Source of the DNA: Oscillospiraceae bacterium
Lineage (GTDB): Bacteria; Bacillota; Clostridia; Oscillospirales; Acutalibacteraceae
Reading direction: 5' to 3'
NCBI GenBank assembly: GCA_015066445.1
Contig: SVOK01000013.1
Span: 1-46,520, forward strand
DNA: 46,520 bases
Below the pieces are notes generated by a model. The model was given only the letters and a program-made list of their open reading frames with translations. It did not search any database and was not told the origin of the DNA. Of this stretch, positions 1 to 8,061 are shown one piece after another (position 1 is the stretch's first letter; each line of letters starts with the position of its first letter). The position numbers were made by a program, and so were the translations under genes.

Positions 1-1
1 C

Positions 2-1039
2 GGCGGTACGGTTCCTATCGGTTATGTTATTAACAAGGACCAAATGTTTGAGGTGGATCCTGTTAAAGCACCGTATGTGGTTGCTGCTTTCCAAGCATAC
101 GCGGATGGTAAAACAATAAAAGAGATTGTGAAAATGCTAAATGCAAAAGGTGTTACTACTTCTCACGGAACTAAAATAACCATTAATATCGTAACGGATA
201 TGCTGAAGAACCGACGGTATATCGGTGAATATAAGTTTCGGGATATTGTTAATAAAGACGGTATACCGAGGATAGTACCACAGGCGTTATTCGACAAGGT
301 GCAACGTGAGCGTGCGAAGAATAAGAGAGCAACAGCAAGACATAAAGCCGAAGATGATTACTTACTGACAACAAAACTGTTTTGCGGTAAATGCGGTGTT
401 TATATGACCGGTGAAAGCGGAACCGCACGAAACGGTACAGTTCACCGATATTACAAATGCAACAACGCTAAATACAAACATACCTGCGATAAAAAGACGG
501 TTAAAAAAGAATGGATTGAAGACATTGTTGTTAAGCACACACGTGAGATGATGATTAACGACAATGTAATTGAGGATATCGCAAGTATTGTGTTCAGAAA
601 TGCAAAGAAAGAAAATCCCGCAATACAATTACTTAAACAACGGCTTAGCGAAACAGAAAACGCACTTAATAATTTGCTTAGAGCAATAGAAGAAGGAATT
701 ATAACTCCGACCACAAAACAAAGAATGATTGAGTTGGAGCAGACGAGAGATGAGATTAAATTAAAGCTCATCAAGGAAGAAATGAAGAAGCCCACAATCA
801 CGAAAGAGGGCTTAGTATTATGGCTAAAGCATATTCAAAGCATGAGCTTGGAAACGAAGGAACACAAACAGAGACTGATTGACATTTTTGTAAACGCCGT
901 ATATCTCTACGACGACAAATTGGTCATAACATTTAATTATAAGGAAGCAAGCAAAACCGTCACTCTAAAAGAGGTAAACGGTTCGATTATAGAATGCTCA
1001 GGTGCACCATCATCTCTCAAGCTCAGTGTAAATGCTTAG
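2..1039 (+). CDS. Large serine recombinase, C-terminal part (cut by window edge)
   Basis: This is the C-terminal part of a large serine site-specific recombinase, the family that moves phages and conjugative or integrative elements. The reading frame is open back to base 2, and the residues before the first internal ATG (GGTVPIGYVIN) match the start of the Recombinase domain, so the gene begins outside the window. A DNA-binding recombinase domain follows (LNAKGV... then NRRYIGEY). Next comes a zinc ribbon starting LFCGKCG, with later cysteines in YYKCNN and HTCDKK, and then a long charged helical stretch that looks like the usual coiled coil. The catalytic resolvase domain with its serine is not visible. 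The family assignment is firm; which element it moves cannot be told from here. Confidence 0.92.
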   Translation, partial: GGTVPIGYVINKDQMFEVDPVKAPYVVAAFQAYADGKTIKEIVKMLNAKGVTTSHGTKITINIVTDMLKNRRYIGEYKFRDIVNKDGIPRIVPQALFDKVQRERAKNKRATARHKAEDDYLLTTKLFCGKCGVYMTGESGTARNGTVHRYYKCNNAKYKHTCDKKTVKKEWIEDIVVKHTREMMINDNVIEDIASIVFRNAKKENPAIQLLKQRLSETENALNNLLRAIEEGIITPTTKQRMIELEQTRDEIKLKLIKEEMKKPTITKEGLVLWLKHIQSMSLETKEHKQRLIDIFVNAVYLYDDKLVITFNYKEASKTVTLKEVNGSIIECSGAPSSLKLSVNA

Positions 1040-1054
1040 TTTGAGAGATTTTAT

Positions 1055-1083
1055 TTTTCTGAAAAATTCTGTTTTTCAGAAAA
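1055..1083. terminator. AT-rich hairpin after the recombinase gene
   Basis: TTTTCTGAAAAA (1055-1066) and TTTTTCAGAAAA (1072-1083) form a perfect 12-bp stem with a 5-base loop, 16 bp after the recombinase stop. It lacks a strong T run on either side, so it may be a weak terminator or only a structured AT-rich boundary. Confidence 0.4.
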
Positions 1084-1126
1084 TTCAACATTAAAAGCAG
1101 GTGTTTTTGTCTCTTGCATATAACAC

Positions 1127-1154
1127 TTGCTTATTTGGTGAATTGTATTATAAT
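1127..1154 (+). promoter_or_regulatory. Sigma-A promoter for the lipoprotein gene at 1191
   Basis: TTGCTT (1127-1132) and TATAAT (1149-1154) are separated by 16 bp and lie 37 bp before the start codon. The -10 is exact consensus. Confidence 0.6.
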
Positions 1155-1190
1155 TGAATTATAGTTATGGTACATTTTTGAGGTGAGTTA

Positions 1191-2762
1191 ATGAGAAAAA
1201 ACCTTTTTATAAAGATGTTGTCCCTTTTTCTGTCAGTTTCGGTGGTTTTTTTATTTTGTGGCTGTAATGGTTTGAAACGTGGTGGCTTTAATACCGGTGA
1301 AGGAAAGGGTAAAAATAATCTTTCTATTAGCGGTGAGGGCAGGGTAAACAACTTTTCCTTTTCTGCAAATGAGTCTCAAACTATTGAGTTTTCTTCAAAG
1401 AGTGTAGATGTTGTGCTTAAAACCGTAAATGAGCAAACAGCAGATTACTTTTTATCCCATTTGTATGATCTTAACGAGGTTAAAAAAAGGCTCAATTTTA
1501 ACGCTTCTGTAAAATCCCATAAATATTCTGCACTTAACGAAGCGGATGAGCTTGATGCCGATTATTTAACCGATATTGTTATTAAAAATAATGATGATTT
1601 TTTGGCAGAAAAGAGTTATCGCTATGAGAAACCCACAAGAGATTATATTTTAGATATAGCCGGATTAATTGTTGATACTGTAAATATAATGAAATCAAAA
1701 TATCCTGATATTGACTGGCAACGTGTGTACTGCAATTTAGGTAATCTTAAAATTTTATATAATGTTGGAATGCTCAGTTATGCGCAGGTATCCGAGGATA
1801 TGATATTATCGGTTAGCAAAAATAATACTGAAATCGTTTTGAATATGAAGGGCGAAAACGGATTCAGAAATGTGCTGATTCACGAGACGATGCACATTAT
1901 TCAGATGGGTTGTGAATGTGAGAATATTGAAAACTGCTCAAGAAGAGCGGGCATATCTCTTTATTGGGACGATTTTTCCCTTAACACTACTGATTGGGTG
2001 TGGTTTGTGGAAGGCTCTGCTGAACGGAATATGTGCAATATAACGGGCGATGCTGCTACTACTTATCAATATAAAATGGATTATATATGTAGCTTTACAA
2101 TGTCTTTATTACTAAAGAATGATATAAAGCCGGATACAATGGAAACTATAACCTTTTATGATGATCCCGAACTGCTTTTTAATGCTTTTGACTGTAAAAC
2201 AGAGGCGGAGCGTGAGGAAATACTTAATTTAATGATTACGTTAAATATTTTGCAAATGCAACCCGAAAACTTTTATGAGGCATATAAAAAAGCAACAGGC
2301 ATTAATGTGACAGAGAACGATGAAACCCAAAACGAGTTCAGCTATTCTTTAAAGCCTGCAGTTTGCATAACGTTATCAAAGTATTTTTTCAAAAGCCTGG
2401 TTGCTTTTTTGGAAAAAGAAACTGTTACGGTTAATGATCTATGCTTTTTATTAACGCTTTATGAGGGTCATTTGAATCAGCATTTGAAATTCAACGATCA
2501 AAGCAAGTATGACATAAATAAGCCGTTTTTTGATAGCTATCTTGCTATGCGTAATGCTTTATTTTCGGCAATAAAAAAAGAAAATCCCGATGTTGATTTA
2601 AAAACGGCTTTTGCGGAGTATAATATCACTGCATTGGAAAAAAGTTTGCTCAATGCCGAACTTAGTATGCTTTCTGCCGATAAAAGGGCTTTTTTGGCAG
2701 AGCGTGCGGAGTGGCAGGCTGGATTATCAGGCTTGGGTGTAAAATTGGCTTCCGATAAATAA
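1191..2762 (+). CDS. Putative zinc metallopeptidase lipoprotein
   Basis: The family is not recognised by name, but two features are clear. The first 25 residues are a lipoprotein signal: basic start, hydrophobic core, and lipobox LFCGC with the modified Cys at about residue 25, so the protein should be anchored outside the membrane. HETMH at residues 231-235 is a zincin HExxH motif, in the context VLIHETMHIIQMG. Downstream WFVEGSAE (271-278) offers E274 or E278 as a third zinc ligand, as in gluzincins. The protein has 523 residues, and the second half is helical with no recognised domain. The start ATG follows a good AGGTGAG site. It is a single gene with its own promoter and terminator, next to the end of a mobile element. 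Peptidase activity is inferred from the motif only. Confidence 0.7.
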   Translation: MRKNLFIKMLSLFLSVSVVFLFCGCNGLKRGGFNTGEGKGKNNLSISGEGRVNNFSFSANESQTIEFSSKSVDVVLKTVNEQTADYFLSHLYDLNEVKKRLNFNASVKSHKYSALNEADELDADYLTDIVIKNNDDFLAEKSYRYEKPTRDYILDIAGLIVDTVNIMKSKYPDIDWQRVYCNLGNLKILYNVGMLSYAQVSEDMILSVSKNNTEIVLNMKGENGFRNVLIHETMHIIQMGCECENIENCSRRAGISLYWDDFSLNTTDWVWFVEGSAERNMCNITGDAATTYQYKMDYICSFTMSLLLKNDIKPDTMETITFYDDPELLFNAFDCKTEAEREEILNLMITLNILQMQPENFYEAYKKATGINVTENDETQNEFSYSLKPAVCITLSKYFFKSLVAFLEKETVTVNDLCFLLTLYEGHLNQHLKFNDQSKYDINKPFFDSYLAMRNALFSAIKKENPDVDLKTAFAEYNITALEKSLLNAELSMLSADKRAFLAERAEWQAGLSGLGVKLASDK

Positions 2763-2774
2763 CATAAATTATTA

Positions 2775-2805
2775 CAGCGCACAAGTTTCCTTGTGCGCTG
2801 CTTTT
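2775..2805 (+). terminator. Rho-independent terminator of the metallopeptidase gene
   Basis: CAGCGCACAAG (2775-2785) pairs perfectly with CTTGTGCGCTG (2790-2800) around a TTTC loop and is followed by CTTTTAT. It begins 12 bp after the stop codon. Confidence 0.85.
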
Positions 2806-2860
2806 ATAAGATATAAGTAAATTTTTAATTAGATATTAACTCTTTTGAAGTTCTAATTAT

Positions 2861-4432
2861 TTAAAATTCAACAATAGTATTATTTTTAACAGCTTCAAAA
2901 TCTTCTTCAATTTCCTTTGAAGGGGGAGCGGTTAAAAGTGAAACTACAATAATGCAGATAGATGAGAATATGAAAGCGGGAAGCAGCTCATAAATTGCAA
3001 AAGCACCGCCGAGCTTACTGATAACAAGCTTCCATAAGAATACCATACCGGCACCGCTTATCATACCTGCGATAGCACCTGCACGGTTGATACGCTTCCA
3101 GAAAAGTGAGAATACCATAAGCGGACCGAAGGTGGCACCAAAGCCTGCCCAAGCGAAGGAAACTATCTGGAAGATTACGCTGTCCTCATCCAAAGCGATA
3201 AGGATTGCAATTAAAGCTATTACAAGCAAAGTAATTCTTGTAACTAACATAACCTGCTTGTCATTTGCGTTTTTCTTTGCAACGCCTTGGAATATATTCT
3301 TTGCAAATGCTGAAGCGGCAATAAGCAAATAAGAGTCAGATGAACTGATAGTAGCTGCCAAAATACCTGCCATTACAAAGCCTGCTAAAATTGGAGGAAG
3401 AGACTTTGTTGCAAGAGTAATAAATATGCTTTCAGCACCTGATTTTGTGAGGTGCTCTGTAGGATAAAGCTGTCTTCCTACAATACCGATAAATACAGCA
3501 ACAGCAAGAGAGATTACAACCCAAATCATAGCAATTCTTCTTGAACGCTTTAATTCGTCCTCTCGTCTGATAGCCATAAAGCGAAGAAGTACCTGAGGCA
3601 TACCGAAGTAACCGAGACCCCAAGCAAGCATAGAGCAAACGCTTAAGAATCCGTAAGGAGCGGCATCACCGAATTTGGGAGCACCGTTAACAACGATTTG
3701 CTCACCAACTTCGTTAAGCTCAGGAGTAGCCAGACCAAAGAACTCTAAAAATCCTGGAATTTCACTTGCATTATCAATTACAGCACCCATACCGCCTGCA
3801 TTAACAACACCGATAATAACAATAACAGTTAATGCTATTATCATAACGATAGCCTGCATAAAGTCTGATGCACTTTCAGCCAAGAAGCCGCCTAAAATAG
3901 TATAAAGCAGAACGAATACAGCTCCTATTATCATCATAGCGATATAAGGCGTACCGAACAGGGTAGAGAAAAGCTTTCCGCAGGTTACAAAGCAGCTTGC
4001 TGCATAAACTGTAAAGAAAATTAAGATAAACAGCGCTGCCAAAGTCATAATAATCTTGTTTTTCTCACGGAATCTGTTAGAGAAAAATTCAGGTAAGGTT
4101 ATAGAGTTGTTAGCTCTTATACTGTAACGGCGAAGTCTTTTTGAAACTATAAGCCAGTTAAAATATGTACCAACTGCAAGACCGATAGCAGTCCAAGCGG
4201 CATCTGCCAGACCGCACCAATATGCAACACCAGGGAGTCCCATCAAAAGCCAACCGCTCATATCGGAAGCCTCAGCGCTCATAGCGGTAACCCATGGGCC
4301 TAAAGAACGTCCTCCTAAGAAATAGTTTTCGGAGCTTTTGTTAGCTTTTTTAGCAAACAAAACACCTATTGCGATAACTACAGCCATATAAATTGCCATA
4401 GCAATCAAAATCTGTATGGTATTACCGTCCAT
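2861..4432 (-). CDS. putP: Sodium/proline symporter, PutP-type (SSS family)
   Basis: A member of the sodium:solute symporter family (SSSF), most like PutP, which imports L-proline with Na+. Its 523 residues are almost entirely hydrophobic helices (about 13 membrane segments expected for the family). Family-typical stretches are visible: YFLGGRSLGPWVTAMSAEASDMSGW near residue 40 (sodium-site region) and ILAATISSSDSYLL around residue 360. The start ATG lies after AAAAGGAGATG, a strong ribosome binding site. The gene is monocistronic, with its own promoter back-to-back with the aromatic operon promoter and a palindrome between the -10 and the RBS. Proline as substrate is inferred from overall likeness; pantothenate or another solute cannot be fully excluded. 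Confidence 0.88.
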   Translation of the reverse strand: MDGNTIQILIAMAIYMAVVIAIGVLFAKKANKSSENYFLGGRSLGPWVTAMSAEASDMSGWLLMGLPGVAYWCGLADAAWTAIGLAVGTYFNWLIVSKRLRRYSIRANNSITLPEFFSNRFREKNKIIMTLAALFILIFFTVYAASCFVTCGKLFSTLFGTPYIAMMIIGAVFVLLYTILGGFLAESASDFMQAIVMIIALTVIVIIGVVNAGGMGAVIDNASEIPGFLEFFGLATPELNEVGEQIVVNGAPKFGDAAPYGFLSVCSMLAWGLGYFGMPQVLLRFMAIRREDELKRSRRIAMIWVVISLAVAVFIGIVGRQLYPTEHLTKSGAESIFITLATKSLPPILAGFVMAGILAATISSSDSYLLIAASAFAKNIFQGVAKKNANDKQVMLVTRITLLVIALIAILIALDEDSVIFQIVSFAWAGFGATFGPLMVFSLFWKRINRAGAIAGMISGAGMVFLWKLVISKLGGAFAIYELLPAFIFSSICIIVVSLLTAPPSKEIEEDFEAVKNNTIVEF

Positions 4433-4448
4433 ATTTTTACATCTCCTT

Positions 4449-4467
4449 TTGAAAATATTATTTTCAA
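4449..4467. promoter_or_regulatory. Palindrome in the putP leader, possible operator
   Basis: TTGAAAATA (4449-4457) and TATTTTCAA (4459-4467) are a perfect inverted repeat with one central base. It lies between the putP -10 hexamer and its ribosome binding site, where a repressor would block transcription. The bound factor is unknown. Confidence 0.4.
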
Positions 4468-4495
4468 TAATAACACATTATATAGAAAAAGGCAA
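4467..4495 (-). promoter_or_regulatory. Sigma-A promoter of putP
   Basis: Read on the minus strand, TTGCCT (4495-4490) and TATTAT (4472-4467) are separated by 17 bp, about 35 bp upstream of the putP start codon. Confidence 0.55.
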
Positions 4496-4513
4496 TTATT
4501 TTTTAATAAAATG

Positions 4514-4542
4514 TTGACAAATGCTTAAAAAGGGAGTATTAT
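4514..4542 (+). promoter_or_regulatory. Strong sigma-A promoter of the aromatic amino acid operon
   Basis: TTGACA (4514-4519), a 17-bp spacer and TATTAT (4537-4542) make a near-perfect sigma-A promoter. Transcription would start near 4549, giving a leader of about 215 bases before the first enzyme gene. That leader contains a leader peptide and an attenuator-like structure. Confidence 0.85.
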
Positions 4543-4575
4543 TAGTAAAAATTGTTTTAAAAAGAGGTGGACAGC

Positions 4576-4647
4576 GTGTTCGTAAAATCTTATTTTCGAT
4601 TTTATTACTATATGAATGCGGACTGTCTGTACACCTGTGAAGCCTGA
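4576..4647 (+). CDS. Aromatic-rich leader peptide of the aro/phe/tyr operon
   Basis: A 23-codon reading frame with a GTG start at 4576, five bases after the ribosome binding site AGAGGTGG (4563-4570), ending in TGA at 4645. Residues 6-12 read YFRFYYY, so six of seven codons are Phe or Tyr, and eight of 23 residues overall are aromatic. It lies between the operon promoter and a terminator-like hairpin that precedes the first structural gene. This is the layout of classical transcription attenuation, in which a ribosome stalls at Phe/Tyr codons when the charged tRNAs are scarce and so allows an antiterminator to form. The peptide itself need have no function. Peptide, SD and promoter are read directly from the sequence; the attenuation mechanism is inferred. 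Confidence 0.75.
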   Translation: MFVKSYFRFYYYMNADCLYTCEA

Positions 4648-4680
4648 AGCGTAAGCTTTATTTCATATTTTACAGTCAGC
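4618..4680 (+). promoter_or_regulatory. Candidate antiterminator pairing in the aro leader
   Basis: GACTGT (4621-4626), just past the Tyr codons, can pair with ACAGTC (4672-4677). After one mismatch, GC (4618-4619) pairs with GC (4679-4680). The 3' arm shares bases 4678-4680 with the downstream terminator stem, so the two structures compete. A small hairpin around 4645-4660 (TGAAGC with GCTTTA) would sit inside it. Pairing was found by eye, without energy calculation. Confidence 0.45.
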
Positions 4681-4730
4681 CTGCTTTTCGTCGTGCATTA
4701 AGCATTGCGATTTGCGGGTTTTTATTTTTT
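4678..4730 (+). terminator. Attenuator terminator before the aromatic operon
   Basis: A compound stem: AGCCTGC (4678-4684) with GCGGGTT (4714-4720), containing G-T wobbles, encloses TCG/CGA (4691-4693/4708-4710) and TGC/GCA (4694-4696/4702-4704). It is followed by a run of T broken by one A (4719-4730). It ends 33 bp before the first enzyme gene, so it can only make sense as a conditional terminator. Confidence 0.55.
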
Positions 4731-4763
4731 GAAAACTTTTAGCTTTGTAAGGAGAATACAAGT

Positions 4764-5948
4764 ATGATTTCTGAAAAGATGATGGGTCTTGGCAAAAAAC
4801 GCTCGGTTATAAGAGAAATTTTCGAGTACGGCAATAAAAGAAGACAGGAAATAGGAGCTGAAAATGTTTTTGATTTCAGCCTCGGTAATCCGAGCATTCC
4901 TGCTCCTGAGTTTGTTAATGAGACTATGAAAAGGCTTATTACTGAAAAGGATAGTGTGGCTCTTCACGGCTACACCTCAGCTCAAGGCGCACTTCCTGTA
5001 AGACAGGCGATAAGCGACCATATAAATAAGCGATTTTCAATCGGCGCTACACCCGACCTTTTATACATGACCTGCGGTGCGGCGGCTTCGCTCACAATTA
5101 CACTTAATGCTTTAATTAATTCGGGTGACGAGGTTATCGTTTTAGCTCCGTTTTTCCCAGAGTACCGTGTATTTGCCGAAAAGGCAGGAGCAGAAATCAA
5201 GGTTGTTAAATGCAGAGAAAATGATTTACAGATAGATTTCACTGCCTTGGAAAACGCCCTCACCAAAAATACAAAGGCTATTATTGTAAATTCTCCCAAT
5301 AACCCGAGCGGTGTGGTTTTAAGTGAAGATACAATTAAGGAATTAGCAGAGCTGCTTAATAAAAAGAGTGCTGAATTTGGTACTGATATTTATATCATTG
5401 CAGACGAGCCTTACCGCGAGCTTGTATACGGTGATGTGGAAGTACCTTATATTCCAAGCTATTACAATAATACAGTAGTTTGTTATTCTTACAGTAAATC
5501 TCTTTCCTTACCGGGGGAGAGAATAGGTTACATATTTGTTTCTCCAAGGCTTGAGAATTGTACTGATGTTTATGCTGCTGTTTGCGGTGCAGGCAGAGCG
5601 TTAGGCTTTGTGTGTGCTCCGAGTCTTTTACAGTATACAGTTGCTGAATGTTTAGGACTTACAGGCGATATTTCTGTATATGAGAAAAACCGTAATATTC
5701 TTTATAATGCGCTTACCGAGTATGGCTATACTGCTGCTAAGCCCGACGGTGCGTTTTATCTCTTCATAAAGTCTCCTGAAGCTGACGCTAACGCATTTTG
5801 CGAGAGGGCTAAAAAGTATGAGCTGCTTTTAGTTCCTGGTGATGATTTCGGTTTCCCGGGATATGTTAGAATAAGCTACTGCGTAAGTACGGAAATGATA
5901 GAAAAATCGTTACCAAGCTTCCTAAAGTTAATTAAAGAATACAGGTGA
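4764..5948 (+). CDS. Class I/II PLP aminotransferase, probably aromatic
   Basis: A 394-residue fold-type I PLP enzyme of the aspartate/aromatic aminotransferase superfamily. Landmarks are NSPNNPSG near residue 176, ADEPYRELVYG (the Asp that contacts the PLP ring nitrogen) near 213, and SYSKSLSLPGER, in which K245 should form the Schiff base and the Arg lies on the phosphate/substrate side. The start ATG follows AAGGAGAATACAAGT. As first gene of an operon that ends in phenylpyruvate and 4-hydroxyphenylpyruvate (pheA, tyrA), it most likely performs the final transamination to Phe and Tyr. The substrate is inferred from context, since family members with aspartate or alanine specificity look alike. 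It is separated from pheA by only 4 bp. Confidence 0.88.
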   Translation: MISEKMMGLGKKRSVIREIFEYGNKRRQEIGAENVFDFSLGNPSIPAPEFVNETMKRLITEKDSVALHGYTSAQGALPVRQAISDHINKRFSIGATPDLLYMTCGAAASLTITLNALINSGDEVIVLAPFFPEYRVFAEKAGAEIKVVKCRENDLQIDFTALENALTKNTKAIIVNSPNNPSGVVLSEDTIKELAELLNKKSAEFGTDIYIIADEPYRELVYGDVEVPYIPSYYNNTVVCYSYSKSLSLPGERIGYIFVSPRLENCTDVYAAVCGAGRALGFVCAPSLLQYTVAECLGLTGDISVYEKNRNILYNALTEYGYTAAKPDGAFYLFIKSPEADANAFCERAKKYELLLVPGDDFGFPGYVRISYCVSTEMIEKSLPSFLKLIKEYR

Positions 5949-5952
5949 GAAT

Positions 5953-7041
5953 ATGACAGAGCTAGAAACTGCCAGACAAATTATTAATTCTGTTGACAAG
6001 CAGATGGCAGAGCTTTTTGAGCAGCGAATGGACGCCGCTAAAAAGGTGGCAGAATATAAGCGTTTGCACGGAATACAGGTTACTGATGCCGCACGCGAGG
6101 CAGAGGTTATAAAAAGAAATTCCGAGCTTATTAAAAATGAGGATTACAAATCATATTATATTAATTTTTTGCAGCATAATATGGATGTTTCAAAAAATTA
6201 TCAGCACCGCCTTTTAGAGGGAATGCGTATAGCTTTCAGCGGTGTTGAGGGCGCTTTTGCAAATATTGCCGCTAACAAGGTTTTCCCTGATGCAGTGGCA
6301 GTACCTTACCCTGATTTTAAAACTGCTTACAATTCTGTGGTTGACGGAGAATGCGACTGTGTTATTCTGCCTATAGAAAACAGCTATAACGGTGATGTGG
6401 GTCAGGTTATGGACCTTGCGTTCTTTGGCCCATTGTATATTAACGGTGTTTATGATATCGGTGTGGTTCAGAATTTACTTGTTGTTAAGGGAACTACTAT
6501 GGATCAGGTAAAGCAGGTTATAAGTCACCCACAGGCGTTAGGTCAGTGTGCAAGCTATATAAAGAAACATGGATTTGAGACTATAGAGGCTGTAAACACA
6601 GCGGTTGCCGCAAAACAGGTAGCTGAAATGGGCAGACACGATATTGCCGCTATCGCAAGTGACGAGGCGGCTGAGAAATATGGGCTCAAAAAATTAGAGG
6701 CGCATATTAACGAAAGCAATAATAACACTACCCGTTTTGCTGTATTTTCACGCAGTGCAAAAACTCCCTCTAAAGACGATAACCACTTTATTATGCTGTT
6801 TACCGTTACTAATGAGGCAGGCTCTTTGGGTAAAGCAATATCAATTATAGGTGAAAACGGTTTTAACCTTAAAGCACTTAAAAGCCGACCTACAAAGGAG
6901 CTTATCTGGAGCTATTATTTCTTCGCTGAGGGCGAGGGTAATATTAACGGCGATAACGGTAAAAAAATGATGGAAGAATTAAAAAATAAATGCAGCGAAA
7001 TTAAAGTAATAGGCAGTTTTGAGAAAGAAATTGCTTTATAG
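5953..7041 (+). CDS. pheA: Bifunctional chorismate mutase / prephenate dehydratase (P-protein)
   Basis: It converts chorismate to prephenate and then to phenylpyruvate. Three domains are visible. Residues 1-85 are an AroQ-type chorismate mutase helix bundle (RQIINSVDKQMAELFEQRM... KVAEYK). A prephenate dehydratase domain starts near M91 (MRIAFSGVEGAFA) and carries the catalytic TRF at 260-262. A C-terminal ACT domain (about 278-357, TVTNEAGSLGKA) includes LKSRP, the counterpart of the ESRP phenylalanine-binding motif, so feedback inhibition by Phe is expected. Length 362 is normal for the fused enzyme. It is second in the aromatic operon. Confidence 0.96.
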   Translation: MTELETARQIINSVDKQMAELFEQRMDAAKKVAEYKRLHGIQVTDAAREAEVIKRNSELIKNEDYKSYYINFLQHNMDVSKNYQHRLLEGMRIAFSGVEGAFANIAANKVFPDAVAVPYPDFKTAYNSVVDGECDCVILPIENSYNGDVGQVMDLAFFGPLYINGVYDIGVVQNLLVVKGTTMDQVKQVISHPQALGQCASYIKKHGFETIEAVNTAVAAKQVAEMGRHDIAAIASDEAAEKYGLKKLEAHINESNNNTTRFAVFSRSAKTPSKDDNHFIMLFTVTNEAGSLGKAISIIGENGFNLKALKSRPTKELIWSYYFFAEGEGNINGDNGKKMMEELKNKCSEIKVIGSFEKEIAL

Positions 7042-7050
7042 GAGAAATTT

Positions 7051-8061
7051 ATGATAATACCCGTAAAAACCTCTACAGGAGAATATAACATTGTTTTAGA
7101 GCGAGGCGCATTATCACAGCTTAATAAGCATTTGAAACTTAATAGAAAGGTGCTTATTGTAACGGATAGCGGTGTGCCCGCAGAATATTCAAAAATCGCA
7201 GCAGCGCAGTGCAAAGAGCCTTATATCGTAACTATCCCCGAGGGAGAAGCCTCAAAATGCTTTGATAATTATAAAATGCTACTCGGGAAAATGGTTGAAT
7301 TCGGGTTTACCCGTAGCGATTGCGTTATGGCTGTAGGCGGCGGTGTTGTGGGGGACCTTTCGGGGTTTGTGGCAGCTTCATTTATGAGGGGCGTAGATTT
7401 TTACAATATCCCTACAACGGTGCTGTCTCAGGTAGATTCCTCTGTAGGGGGAAAGGTTGCAATAGATTTTGAAGGCTATAAAAATATTGTGGGTGCTTTT
7501 TATCCGCCTGGGGCTGTAATTATAGATTCAGATACCTTAAAAACCTTACCTCAAAGACAGATTTCAAACGGACTTTCTGAGTCGGTTAAAATGTCTCTCA
7601 CTTCGGACGAAAAGCTGTTTGAGCTTTTTGAAAATGAGGAAATAATGCCTAATATCGACCCTATTATCGAAGCCTCACTTAAAATTAAAAGATATGTTGT
7701 AGAGCAGGACGAAAAAGAGGGGGGACTTCGTAAAATCTTAAACTTTGGTCACACCTTGGCGCACGCTATTGAAAGTGAAAATGAAATGCAGAATTTATAT
7801 CACGGGGAATGTGTTGCGCTTGGTATGATTCCAATGTGTGCAGACGGAGTAAAACCCCGTTTAATAAAAGTTTTAGAAAAGCTTAATTTGCCTACAACTG
7901 TGGATTATGATACCGATATTATTATCGAGGCTATGCGTCATGATAAAAAAATGTCAGGAGACGAAATTACAGTTGTTTATGTGCCAAGTGTGGGCACATT
8001 CCAAATGAAAACAATGCCTTTTAGCGAATTAGCAAAAGAGTTTAAAGGAATGAAACAGTAA
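7051..8061 (+). CDS. aroB: 3-dehydroquinate synthase
   Basis: Second shikimate-pathway step: DAHP to 3-dehydroquinate, NAD- and metal-dependent, cytoplasmic. The NAD-binding GGGVVGDLSGFVAASFMRG, the following PTTVLSQVDSSVGGK, and the metal-ligand regions LSESVK, NFGHTLAHAIE and YHGECVALGM are all present in family order. At 336 residues it is slightly shorter than typical AroB, mainly at the C-terminus. An AGGAGAAATTT ribosome site precedes the ATG. The stop overlaps the aroC start by one base (TAATG), indicating translational coupling. Confidence 0.96.
   Translation: MIIPVKTSTGEYNIVLERGALSQLNKHLKLNRKVLIVTDSGVPAEYSKIAAAQCKEPYIVTIPEGEASKCFDNYKMLLGKMVEFGFTRSDCVMAVGGGVVGDLSGFVAASFMRGVDFYNIPTTVLSQVDSSVGGKVAIDFEGYKNIVGAFYPPGAVIIDSDTLKTLPQRQISNGLSESVKMSLTSDEKLFELFENEEIMPNIDPIIEASLKIKRYVVEQDEKEGGLRKILNFGHTLAHAIESENEMQNLYHGECVALGMIPMCADGVKPRLIKVLEKLNLPTTVDYDTDIIIEAMRHDKKMSGDEITVVYVPSVGTFQMKTMPFSELAKEFKGMKQ

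Noticed and set aside
4549-4763. T-box riboswitch in the aromatic operon leader
   Set aside because: No T-box-like GGTGG...ACC motif before the terminator and no stem I specifier structure; a translated aromatic leader peptide explains the region better.
7446-7453. TGTAGGGG string that resembles the end of the GTAGGGG repeat element
   Set aside because: It lies in the aroB codons for SSVGGK, which are conserved in the family, and has no partner arm.
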